From the NCBI GenBank assembly GCA_018398815.1, contig JAFLJL010013960.1, positions 1-20,048 on the forward strand: a DNA stretch of 20,048 nt, in the 5' to 3' direction. How positions within the stretch are numbered: the first letter of the stretch is position 1; each line of letters starts with the position of its first letter. The translations under genes were made by a program, and so were the position numbers. Positions 10,801-20,048 of the stretch are shown here, piece by piece. Below the pieces are notes generated by a model. It was not told the DNA's origin. It saw only the letters and a program-made list of their open reading frames with translations, and ran no database searches. The stretch comes from Conus ventricosus. Its lineage: Eukaryota > Mollusca > Gastropoda > Neogastropoda > Conidae.

Positions 10801-12660
10801 ATTGTTAAGGATGCAGAAACGTTGAGTCAGGTTTTCTGCATAAGGATGCTGAAAGTGATGTCAGTTTTCAGCGTAAGGATGCCGAAGTGATGTCAGTTTT
10901 CAGCGTAACGAATGCAAGAAGTGAGGTCAGTTTCCAGCGTAAGGATGCAGAAGTGGAGTTGTCCAGTTTCCAGGCTTAAGGTGCAGACGTGATGTCAAGT
11001 TCCCCGCGTAAGGATGCAGAAGTGATGTCAGTTTTCAGCGTAAGGATGCAGGAAGTGTTGTCAGTTGTCAGCGTAGGATGCAGGAAAGTGATGTCAGTTT
11101 CCAGTAGTAAGATGCCAGATAGTGATGTCAGTTTCCAGGTAAGGATGCAGAAGTGATGTCAGTTTCCAGCGTAAGGAGCAGAAGTGATGTCCAGTTTACC
11201 AGCGAAGGATGCAGAAGAAGTGATGTCAGTTTTGCAGCGTAAAGAGGATGCAGAAGATGATGTCAGTTTGTCAGCATTAAGGATGCAGTAGTGATGTCTG
11301 TTTCCATGCGTAAGGATGCAGAAATGATGTCTGTTCTCCTGCGTATAGGATGCACGAAGTGATGTCAGTTTTCAGCGTCTAGGGGATGCAGAAGTGAGTC
11401 AGTTTCCAGGCGTAAGGATGCAGAAGTGATGTAGTTTTCAGCGTAAGGATGCAGAAGTCGATGTCAGTTTTCAGCGTAAGGATGCAGAAGTTGAGTCAGT
11501 TTCCAGCGTTTATGGATGCAGAAGTCGATGTCAGTTTCCAGCGTAAGGATGCAGAGTGACTGTCAGTTTCCAGCGTACTGGAAGCAGAAGTGATGTCAGT
11601 TTCTAGCGTAAGGATGTCCAAACTGTTGATGGTACAGTTTCCAGCGTAAGGATGCAGAAGTGATGTCAGGTTTCCTGCGTTAATAGGATGCTGAAGTGAT
11701 GTCAGTGTCCAGCGTAAGGATGCGAAGTGATTTCAGTTTCCAGAGTAAGGATGCAGAGTGATGTCAGTTTCCAGCATTAGGATGCAGAAGTGATCGTCTG
11801 TTTGTCAGCGTTAAAAATGCAGAAAGTGATGTCAGTTTTCACAGTAAGGATATGCTGAAGTGATGTCAGTTGTCAGCGTAAGGATGCAGGAAGTGATGTC
11901 AGTTTTCCAGCGTAAGGATGCAGAAGTGATGTCAGTTTTCCAGCGTAAGGATGCAGATAGTAGATTGATCAGGTTTTCAGCGTTATGGGATGCAGACGTG
12001 ATGTCAGTTTTCCAGGTAAGGATGCAGAAGAGATAGTCAGTTTCGTAGCTTAGGCATTCCGAAGTGGCAGTCAGTTTTCAGCGTAAGATGCAGAAAGTGA
12101 TGTTCAGGATTTCCAATCGTAAGGATGCCGAGTGATTGTCAGTTTCCCAGCGTAAGGATGAGAAGTGATGTCAGTTTCAGCGTAAGGAGTGCAGAAGTGA
12201 TGTCAGTTTTCCCGGCCGAAGGATTGCAGAAGTGAGATGTCTGTTTTTTCAGCGTAAGGTTGCATGAAGTGAGGTCAGTTTCCAGCGTATGGATGCAGAA
12301 GTGATGTCAGTTTCAGCGTAAGGAGCAGACGTGATGTCAGTTTCCAGCGTATGGATGCAGAAGTGATGTCGAGTTTCCAGCGTAAGAGCTGAAGTGATGT
12401 CAGTTTCCAGCGTAGGGATGCAGAAGTGATGGTCAGTTTCAGCGTAAGGAAGCCTCACAAGTGCAGTCAGTTTTCTCAGCATTATGGATGCAAGAAGTGA
12501 TGTCAGTTTCACAGCGTAAGGAATGCAGAAATGACTCTCAGTTTTCTGCGGTAAGGATGCAGACGTGATGTCAGTTTTCAGCGTAAGGATGCAGAAGTGA
12601 TGTCAGTTTCCAGCGTAAGGATGCGAGACGTTGAGTCAGTTTTCAGGCGCGTAGGATGCA

Positions 12661-12684
12661 GAAGGCAGATTGCCTGAGTTCAGC
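12661..12684. other. Scrambled unit with a small hairpin
   Basis: In place of GAAGTGATGTCAGTTTC this unit reads GAAGGCAGATTGCCTGAGTTCAGC. It contains a perfect 5-bp inverted repeat AGGCA/TGCCT around GAT at 12663-12675. The neighbours are ordinary units. It could be a template-switch scar at a short palindrome or read noise. Five-bp arms are too short to claim a function. Confidence 0.5.
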
Positions 12685-14139
12685 TTAAGGATGCAGAAGT
12701 GATGTTCAGTTTCCAGCGAAAGGATGCAGAAGTGATGTCAGTTTCCAGTGTAAGGAGTGGCATAAGTTATGTCAGTTTGCCAGCGTAAGGATGCAGAAGT
12801 GATTGTCAGTGTCCAGCGTAATGGATGACAGAAAGTGATGGCAGTTTCCAGGCGTAAGGGATGCAGATATGGATGTCGTTTCCTGTCGTAAGATGCAGAA
12901 GTGTAGTCAGGTTTCCCAGCATAAGGTTGCAGAAGTGATGTCAGTTCCAGCGTAAGGATGCAGAAGTGGGAAAATTGTATGTCAGTTTCCAGCGTAAGGG
13001 ATGCAGAAGTGATGTCCAGTTTCCAGCGTAAGGATGCCCCGAAGTGATGTCTGTTCCAGGCATAAGATGCAGAAGTGATGGTCCAGTTTTCAGCGTAAGA
13101 AAGCATCAAGTGATGTCTAGTTTTCAGCGTAAAGGATGCAGAAGTGATGTCGTTTTTAGCGTAAGGATGCAGAAAGTGATGTCAGTTTCCAGCATACGAT
13201 GCAGAAGTGATGTCAGTTTCCAGCGTTGGCTCGCAGAAGTGATGTCAGTTTTTTCCAAGCGTGAAGGATGCAGAAGTGATGTCAGTTTCCAGCGTATGGA
13301 TGCAGAAGTGAGTTTCAGGTTTCCCAGCCTCGTAAGGATGCAGAAGTGATGTTCGTTTTCAGCGTAAGGATGCAGAACGAAGAGTGATGTCAGTTTCCAA
13401 CGTAAGGATGCAGATAATGATGTCAGTGCCTGCGAAGGAGCAGAAGTGATGGTCCAGTTTTCAGCGGTAAGGATGCAGAAGTGATGTCATGTTTCTGCAT
13501 AAGGATGCTGAAGTGATGTCTGTTTTCGCGTATAGGATGCAGAAAGTGAGTCAGTTTCTTCAGCGTAAGGATGCTGAAGTGATGTCAGTTTTCAGCGTAG
13601 AGGCAGAAGGGATGTCGTTTCTCAGCGAGTGAAGGATGCAGAAGGATGTAGGTTCCAGCGTAGAAGGGATGCAGAAGTGATGTCAGTTTCCAGCGTAAGG
13701 ATGCAGAAGGTGATGTCACGTTTCGCCAGGTATATGGATTGCAGAAGTTTGTCAGTTTCCAGCGTAAGATGCAGCAAGTGAGTCAGTTTCAGCGTAAGGA
13801 TGCAGAAGAGTGATGTCAGTTTCCAGCGCTAAGGATGCCGAACGTGATGTCAGGTTTCAGCCTAAGGATGCAGAAGTGATGTCGCAGTTTTCAGCGTAAG
13901 ATGCAGAAGTGATGTCCAGTTTTCAGCGTAAGGATGCAGAAGTGATGTCCAGTTTCCCTAGCGTTAAGGATGCAGAAATGATGTCAGTTTCGCAGCGGAA
14001 GGATGCAGAAGTGATGTCATGTTTTCAGCGTAAGGATGCAGAAGTGATGTCCAGTGTTCAGCGTAAGGATGCGAAGTTGATTTCAGTTTTCAGCCGTAAG
14101 GATGCGATGGGATGGTCAGTTTTCAGGTAAGGAATGCAG

Positions 14140-14640
14140 TAAGTGATGTCCGTTTCCAGCGTAAGGATGCAGAAGGTGAGTGTCAGTTTCCAGGCGTAAG
14201 GATGCAGAAGTGATGTCAGTTTCCAGCGTAAAAATGGATGCAGAAGTGATGTCAGTTTCCAGGTATGGATGCAGAAAGTGATGGGTCAGTTTCAGCGTAA
14301 GGATGCAGGAAGTGATGTCAGTTTCCAGCGGAAGGATGCAGAAGTGATGTCAGTTTCAGCGTAAGGATGCAGAGTGATGTCAGTTTGCCGCGTAAGGATG
14401 CAGGAGTAGTGATGTCGTTTCCAGCTTAGGATGCAGATGTGATGTTCAGTTTCCAGCGTATGGATGCAGAGTGACTGTCAGTTTCCAGCGTAAGGATTGC
14501 AGTAAGTGATGTCAGTTTCCAGCGTAAGGATGGCCGAAAGTGTTGGTCAGTTTCGAGGTAAGGTGGAAAGTGATGTCAGTTTCCAGCGTAAGGATGCAGA
14601 AGTGATGTCAGTTTCCAGCGTACGGATGCAGAAGTGATGT
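14140..14640 (+). repeat. Sub-block dominated by the TTTCC subtype
   Basis: Reading through this interval, nearly every unit carries TTTCCAGC (or TTTCAGC with one base missing), while TTTTC units are rare. The array start and about 17550-17780 are mostly TTTTC. Runs of one subtype suggest that neighbouring units share recent ancestry, as expected from local unequal exchange or replication slippage. The limits are approximate and come from reading, not counting. Confidence 0.45.
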
Positions 14641-15330
14641 CAGTTTTCAAGCATATGGACTGACAGAAGTGATGTCTGTTTCCAGCGTAAGGATGCAGAA
14701 ATGATGTCACGTTTCCAGCGTAAGGATGACAAGACGTGATAGTCCGTTTTCAGCGTAAGGATGCAGATGTGATGTCCAGTTTCCAGCGTAAGGATGCAGG
14801 ATGTCGATGTCAGTTTTCAGGTAAGGATGCAGAAGGGATGTCCGTTTTTAAGCGTATAAGGATGGCAGAGTGATGTCAGTTTCCAGCGTAAGGATGCAGA
14901 AGTGATGTCAGTTGCCAGCGTAAGGGATGCTGACGGATTGTCAGTTTCTGCGTAAGGACTGCAGAAGTGCTGTCAGTTCCCAGCGTTAAGGATGCGTAAG
15001 TGATGTCAGTTCCAGGTAAGGAAGCAGAAGTGGATGTCAGTTCCCGCGTAAGGATAGCAGATGTGATGCAGTTTCCAGCATAGGATGCAGAGTGATGTCA
15101 GTTTCAGCTGTAAGGAGCAGAAGTGATGTCAGTTTCCAGCGTAAGGAAGCAGAAGTTGATGTCCCAGTTTCAGCGTAAGCTGCAGAAAGTTGATGTTCAG
15201 TTTCCCAGCATAAGGCTGTCAGAAGTGGATGTCAGTTTTCAGCGTATGAATGCAGAAGTGTTGTCAGTTTTCAGCGTAAGGATGGCAGAAGTGTTGTCGC
15301 CAGCTTTTTAGCGTAAGGATGGCAGAAGTG

Positions 15331-15357
15331 GCCCCCCCCACCCACCTCCATACCAGT
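15331..15357 (+). repeat. C-rich imperfect tract in a unit
   Basis: After GGCAGAAGTG there is a G, eight C, then ACCCACCTCCATACC before AGTGTTCCCAGCATAAGG resumes the array. TGATGTCAGT of the unit is lost or unrecognisable. It differs from the pure C tracts in being interrupted by A and T, like a C tract only partly resolved by the basecaller or partly decayed. Confidence 0.8.
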
Positions 15358-15764
15358 GTTCCCAGCATAAGGAATGCAGAAGTGATGTCAGGTTTCCAGC
15401 GTAGGATGCAGAAGTGTGATGTCAGTTTTCGCAGCAATAAGGATGCGAAAGTGATGTCATTTTCCAGCGTAAGGAGCAGAAGTGATGTCAGTTTCCAGCG
15501 TAAGGATTGCAGAGTGATGTGTCGTTTATCAGCGTAAGGATGCAGAAGTGATGTCAGTTTCCAACGTAAGGATGCAGAAATGATGTCGTTTCCAGCGGTA
15601 AGGATGCGGAGTGATGTAGTTTTCAGCGTAAGGAAGCCAGAAAGTGATGACAGTTTCCAGCATAAGGTGCAGACGTGATGTCAGTTTTCAGCGTAAGGAT
15701 GCAGAAGTGATGTCAGAGATTTCAGCGTAAGGATGCAGAAGTGATGTTCAGTTTCAGCGTACCG

Positions 15765-15796
<32 letters not shown>
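15765..15796 (+). repeat. C32 tract inside the array
   Basis: Thirty-two consecutive C follow TTTCAGCGTACCG and precede TGAAGGCATAAGGTGATG. The flanking sequence on the right is a damaged unit. Together with 5408-5449 it is one of the two longest homopolymers in the window. No matching long G, A or T tract exists, so the expansion is specific to C on this strand. Confidence 0.9.
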
Positions 15797-16428
15797 TGAA
15801 GGCATAAGGTGATGTCAGTTTCCAGCGTAGGTGCAGAAGTGATGTTCTAGTCTTCGCGTAGGATGCAGACGCTGATGTCTGTTTCCACGCGTAAGGATGC
15901 TAGATAGTGATGTCAGTTTCAAGGTAAGAAGCAGAAGTGATGTCAGTTTCCAGCGTAAGAGATTGCAAGAAGTGATGTCAGTATCCAGGCGTAAGGATGC
16001 AGAAGTGATGTCAGTTTCCAGCGTAAGGAAGCAGAAGTGATGTCAGTTTCCGCGTAAGGATGCAGATGTTTGATGTCAGTTTTAGCGTAAGGATGCAAGA
16101 AGTGATGTCAGTTTTCAGCATTAAGGAATGCAGAAAGTGATGTCAGTTTCCGCCGTAAGATGCAGATAATGATGTTCAGGTTCCAGCGTATGGATGCAGA
16201 TGTGATGTCAGTTTTCAGCGTAAGGAGTGCGAAGTGATGTCAGTTTCCAGCGTAAGGGATGCAGAAAAGAAGTGATGTCAGTTTTCAGCGTAAGGATGCA
16301 GGAGTGATGTCAGTTTTCAGCGTAAAGGATTGCAGAAGGGATGTCAGTTTCAGAGCGTAAAGATGCTGAAGGGATGTCAGTTTTCCCGCGTTATGGATGC
16401 AGAAGTGATGTTCAGTTTCAGAGGTAAG

Positions 16429-16442
16429 GAAGTTTGTTTTAC
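16429..16442. other. About 10-base insertion replacing ATGC in a unit
   Basis: The unit begins GGTAAGGA normally, then reads AGTTTGTTTTAC in place of TGC before AGAAGTGATGTCAG. The inserted piece resembles a displaced copy of the unit's own AGTTT/GTTTT region, so a slippage or template-switch event is the simplest reading. Confidence 0.5.
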
Positions 16443-19400
16443 AGAAGTGATGTCAGATTCTTGCGTAAGGATGCAGAAGTGATGTCAGTTTCCAGCGTAA
16501 GGATGCAGAAGTGATGTCATTTTCCAGCGTTTACGGATGAGAAGTGATGTCAGTTTCCAGCGTAAGGCTGCAGAGAAGTGATGTCAGTTTCCAGCGTAAG
16601 GAAGCAAGAAGTGATGTCCAGTTTCAGTCATAGGAGTGCTGTAAGTGATGACAGTTTTCAGCGTAAAAAGATGCAGTAGATGGTTGAATGTCAGTTTTCA
16701 GCGTAAGGATGCAGAAGTGAATACAGTGTTTCAGCGTAAGGATGCAGAAAGTGATGTCCAGTTTCCTGCGTAAAAGGATTGCAGAAGTGATGTCAGTTAC
16801 CAGCGTAAGGATGCAGAAGTGATGTCAGTTTTCAGCGAAGAGCAGAAGTGATGTCCAGTTTCCAGCGTAAGGATGCAGAAGTGATGTCAGTTTCCAGCGT
16901 AAGGACTCGCAGAAGTGAAGTCAGTTTTCCAGCGTAAGGATGCAGAAGTGGATGTCTTTCCAACGTAAGGATGCAGAAGTGTGTCAGTTTCAGTCGAAAG
17001 GATGCAGAAGTGGATAGTCAGTTTTAGCGTTAAGGATTGCCGAAAGTTCTGTCAGTTTCCCAAGCTAAAGGCATGCAGAAGTGATGTCAGTTTCTGCGTT
17101 AAGGATGCAGAAGTGATGTCAGTTTTCAGCGTAAGGTGTGGCAGAAGTGATGTCAGTTTCCAGCGTAAGGATTGCAGAAGTGGGAATGCTGTTTCCAGCG
17201 TAAGGATGCAGAAGTGATGTCAGATTTCCGAGTAAGGGATGCAGAAGTGATGTCAGTTTCCAGCGTAAGGATGCAGAAGTATGTGCCCAGTTTTCCAGGC
17301 GTAAAGATGCAGATAGCTGATGTCAGTTTCAATTGTAAGGATGCAGAAGTATGTCCGTTTTCAGCATAAGGAATGCAGAAGTGCATGTCCAGTTTCCAGG
17401 TATGGATGCAGAAGTGATGTCTAGTTTTCTGCGTAAGATGCAGAAGTGCTGTAGTTTCAGCGTAAGGTATGCAGAGCAGTGATGTCAGTTTCCCTCAGCG
17501 TAAGGATGCAGGAAGTGATGTCAGTTCCAGCGTAAGGATGCAGCAAGTGATGATCAGTTTTCAGCGTAAGGATGCAGATAGTGATGTTCAGTTGTTCAGC
17601 GTAAGGATGGCAGAAGGGATGTCAGTTTTCAGCGTAAGGATGCAGATGTGATGTTCAGTTTCAGCGGTTAAGGATGCCGGCAGTGATGTCAGATCAGCGT
17701 AAGGATGCAGAAGTGATGTCAGTTTTTCAGCCGTAAGGATGAGAAGTGATGTCAGTTTTCAGCGTATGGATGCAGTATGGGATGTTCAGTTTTCAGCTAT
17801 GGATGTCGGAAGTGATGTCGTTTCCAGGCGTATAAGGATGCAGAAGTGATGTCAGTTTCCAGCGTAAGGATGCAGAGGTGATGTCAGTTTCCCAGCGTAA
17901 GGATGCAGAAGTGATGTCAGTGCTCCAGCGTAAGGATGCAGGAAAGTGATGTCAGTTTCCAGCGTAAAGGAATGCAGAAGTGATGTCAGTTTACAGCGAA
18001 GGATGCCGAAGTGATGTCAGTTTTCCAGCGTAAGGATGCAACGAAGTGATGTCAGTTTCAGCCGTTAAGGATTGCGGATGTGATCGTCAGTTTTCAGCAG
18101 TTAATGGCGGCAAGAAAGGTGATGTCAGTTGCATGCGTAAGGATGCAGAAATAGGTGTCAGTTTCAGCGTAGGATGCAGAAGTGATGTCAGTTTTCGAGC
18201 CGTAATGATGCAGAAGTGATGTCAGTTTTCCAGCGTAAGGATGCAGAATAGTGATGTCAGTTTTCAGGTAAGGATGCAGAAGGAGTCAGTTTTCAGGTTA
18301 AGGATGCAGAAGTGATGTCAGTTTCCAGCGTTAGGATGCCAGACGTGGATGTCAGGTTCCAGTGTAAGGCTGCAGAGTGATGTCCAGTTTCCGCGTTAAG
18401 GATGCAGAAGTGATGACAGTTTCCAGCGTAGGATGCAGAGTGATGTCAGTTTCCAGCTTAAGGATGAGAAGTGATGTCAGTTTCAGCGTAAGGATGCCAG
18501 AAGTGATGCTCAGTTTCTAGCATAGGATGCAGAAGGGATTCAGTTTCAGGCTTAAGGATGCAGAAGTGATGTCAGTTTCCAGCGAAGGATGCAGAAGTGA
18601 TCTTGTCAGTTTCCAGGCTAGTAAGGAGCAGAAGTGATGTAAGTTTCCAGCATAAGGCTGCAGACGTGAGTCAGTTTTCAGCGTCAGAATGCAGATGTGA
18701 GTCAGTTTTTCAGCGTTAGGATGGATGAAGTTGGCAGGTCAGTTTTTAGCGTAAGGATGCAGAAGTGATGGTCAGTTTCCTGCAAAAGGACTGCAGAAGT
18801 GATGTCCAGTTTCCAGTCAGTAAGATGGCAGAAGTGATGTCAGTGTTCAGCGTAAGGATGCAGAAGTTGATGTCAGTTTTCAGCGTAAGGATGCAGAAGT
18901 GATGTCAGTTTCCAGCGTAAGGATGCAGAAGTGATGTTAGTTTTCAGCGTTAAGGATGAGAAGTGATGTCGTTTCCAAGTGAGAAGGATGCAGAAATGAT
19001 GTCAGTTTCAGCGTATGATGAGAGTGATGTCACGTTTCAGCGTAAGGATGCAGATAGTGATGTCAGTTTGCCAGCCATAAGGATGCAGAAGTGATGTCAG
19101 TTTTCCAGCGTAAGGATGCAGAAGTGATGTCAGTTTTCAGCGTAAAGGATGCAGAATTGATGTCAGTTTCCAAGCCGGTAAGGATGCAGAAGTGATGTCA
19201 GTTATCTCAGCGTAAGGATGCGAAGTGATGTCAGGTTCCAGCGTTAGGATGCAGAAAGTGACGTCAGTTTCCAGCGTAAGGGATGCAGAGTGATGTCACG
19301 TTTCCAGGTAAGGATGCAGAATGTGCATGTCAGTTTCCAGCGTAAGGATGCAGAAGTGATGACAGTTTCCCAGCGTAGGGATGCAGAGTGATGGTAGTAT

Positions 19401-19569
19401 CAGCGTTAAGGATGCAGAAGTGATGTCAGTTTTCAGCATAAGGATGCAGAAGGGATTCAGTTTCCAGCGTAAGATGCTGTAAGTGATGTCGTTTCCAGCG
19501 TAAGATGCAGAATGATGTCAGTTTCCAGCGTAAGGATGCAGAAATGATGTCAGTTCCAGCGTAAAGATG

Positions 19570-19890
19570 CAGAAGTGATGTCATTGCCAGCGTAAAGGCT
19601 GCAGAAGTTGATGTCAGTTTTCAGCGTAAGGATCAGAAAGTGATTCAGTTTTCCAGCGTAATGATCAGAAGGATGTCATTTTCCAGTGTAAGATGCAGAA
19701 GTGATGTCATTTCCAGCGTAAGATGCAGAAGTGATTTCAGTTTCCCAGCAAGAAGGACTCAGAGTGATGTCATTTTCAGCCGTAAGGATGCAGAAGTGAT
19801 GTCAGTTTTCAAGCGTAAGGATCAGAAGTGATGTCATTTCCACGTAAGGATGCAGAAGTGAATGTAGTTTCCAGCGTAAGGGATCAGAAG
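19570..19890 (+). repeat. Local subfamily of the monomer with GATCAG and TGTCATT variants
   Basis: Within about 320 bases, four units read GATCAG in place of GATGCAG (19631, 19663, 19820, 19882). Five read TGTCATT in place of TGTCAGTT (around 19580, 19675, 19706, 19769 and 19833). In the other 19 kb I noticed TGTCATT only about four times (near 6387, 8533, 15459 and 16517) and did not see GGATCAG. Shortened AAGATGCAG units are also frequent here. Shared variants in neighbouring units are the usual sign of recent local amplification and are hard to get from random read error. A locally mis-polished consensus remains possible. Confidence 0.55.
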
Positions 19891-20048
19891 TGATGGTCAG
19901 TTTCCCAGCCAGCGTAAGGAGGCAGAAAGTATGTCAGTTTTCCAGCGTCAAGGATGCAGAAGTGATGTCAGTTTTCCAGTTAAGGATGCAAAGTGATGTC
20001 AGTTTTCAGCGTAAGGTGCAGAAGTGATGTCAGTTTTCAGCGTAAGAT

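Larger units (their letters stand above)
399..20048 (+). repeat. 32-bp tandem satellite/minisatellite array, about 600 copies, continuing past the window
   Basis: The block is a head-to-tail array of a 32-bp unit: GGATGCAGAAG, TGATGTCAG, TTTYCAGCGTAA in that order. Error-free examples are 16871-16902 (Y = C) and 11012-11043 (Y = T). The first recognisable piece is the TGTC(A)AGTTTTCAGCG part at 399-413; the last unit is cut by the window end. All units share one orientation and no mobile element interrupts them. Few units are perfect. Most carry one to several changes, mainly one-base indels (AGG for AAGG, TGTCG for TGTCAG, GCGAAG for GCAGAAG, GTTCAG for GTCAG). Recurrent substitution-like variants include TGTCTG, GCAGATGTG, AAGGAAGCAG and AGCATAAGG. 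The unit is much shorter than alpha-satellite-type monomers and falls in the minisatellite size class, but the array length is satellite-like. Location (pericentromeric, subtelomeric or interstitial) cannot be judged from sequence. The copy number is length divided by period, not a count. Confidence 0.97.

Noticed and set aside
10067..13109. Longest frames in the array (about 120 residues on the minus strand at 10067-10435 and 12738-13109; about 100 on the plus strand at 13044-13349)
   Set aside because: They are translations of the 32-bp unit with indel-shifted frames, and their peptides recur in every other frame of the array. There is no non-repeat coding content.
399..20048. CRISPR array with a roughly 32-bp repeat
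   Set aside because: Units abut directly with no unique spacers, there is no leader or cas gene, and the flank looks eukaryotic. This is a tandem satellite.
399..20048. Telomeric or subtelomeric repeat
   Set aside because: The 32-bp unit does not contain TTAGGG-type or other known telomere motifs. A subtelomeric location remains possible but has no support in the sequence.
399..20048. Regular higher-order repeat (64-bp or longer multimer)
   Set aside because: The T/C subtypes occur in irregular patches and I could not see a fixed alternation. Indel noise prevents a firm exclusion by eye; an autocorrelation at multiples of 32 bp would settle it.

Overview
The window is almost entirely one tandem repeat. 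About 400 bases of non-repetitive flank (1 to about 398) run into a head-to-tail array of a 32-bp monomer that continues without interruption to the last base (about 399 to 20048, roughly 600 copies by length). The monomer, read from an arbitrary start, is GGATGCAGAAG, then TGATGTCAG, then TTTYCAGCGTAA, where Y is T or C. All copies lie in one orientation. I found no inverted block, no transposon and no unique spacer inside the array. I see no protein-coding gene, no RNA gene, no CRISPR array and no prokaryotic operon structure that I can support.

The setting looks like eukaryotic (animal-like) nuclear DNA. A 20-kb short-period satellite or long minisatellite, no genes, and a recurrent loss of the single CpG of the monomer to both CpA and TpG all point that way. 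The last sign suggests germline CpG methylation, as in vertebrates, but the species cannot be named from this sequence. The left flank is mildly AT-rich, with a short GT run and purine-rich stretches, and I do not recognise it.

Most divergence between copies is single-base insertion or deletion rather than substitution. There are also abrupt homopolymer blow-ups: four long C or C-rich tracts, two T tracts and no comparable G or A tract. This is what an unpolished long-read consensus through a satellite looks like, so exact copy number, unit length and many private variants should be distrusted. Some variation does look biological: the T/C dimorphism at the Y position, the CpG decay variants, and a local cluster of shared variants (GATCAG and TGTCATT) at about 19570 to 19890.

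Predicted open reading frames here are by-products of the repeat. Because 32 is not a multiple of 3, the coding pattern repeats every 96 bases (three units), and indels move the frame past the stop codons. I did not find a convincing new biological system. The best leads are the satellite itself, its junction with the flank, the terminal subfamily, and the fact that each unit carries closely spaced splice-acceptor-like and splice-donor-like strings.
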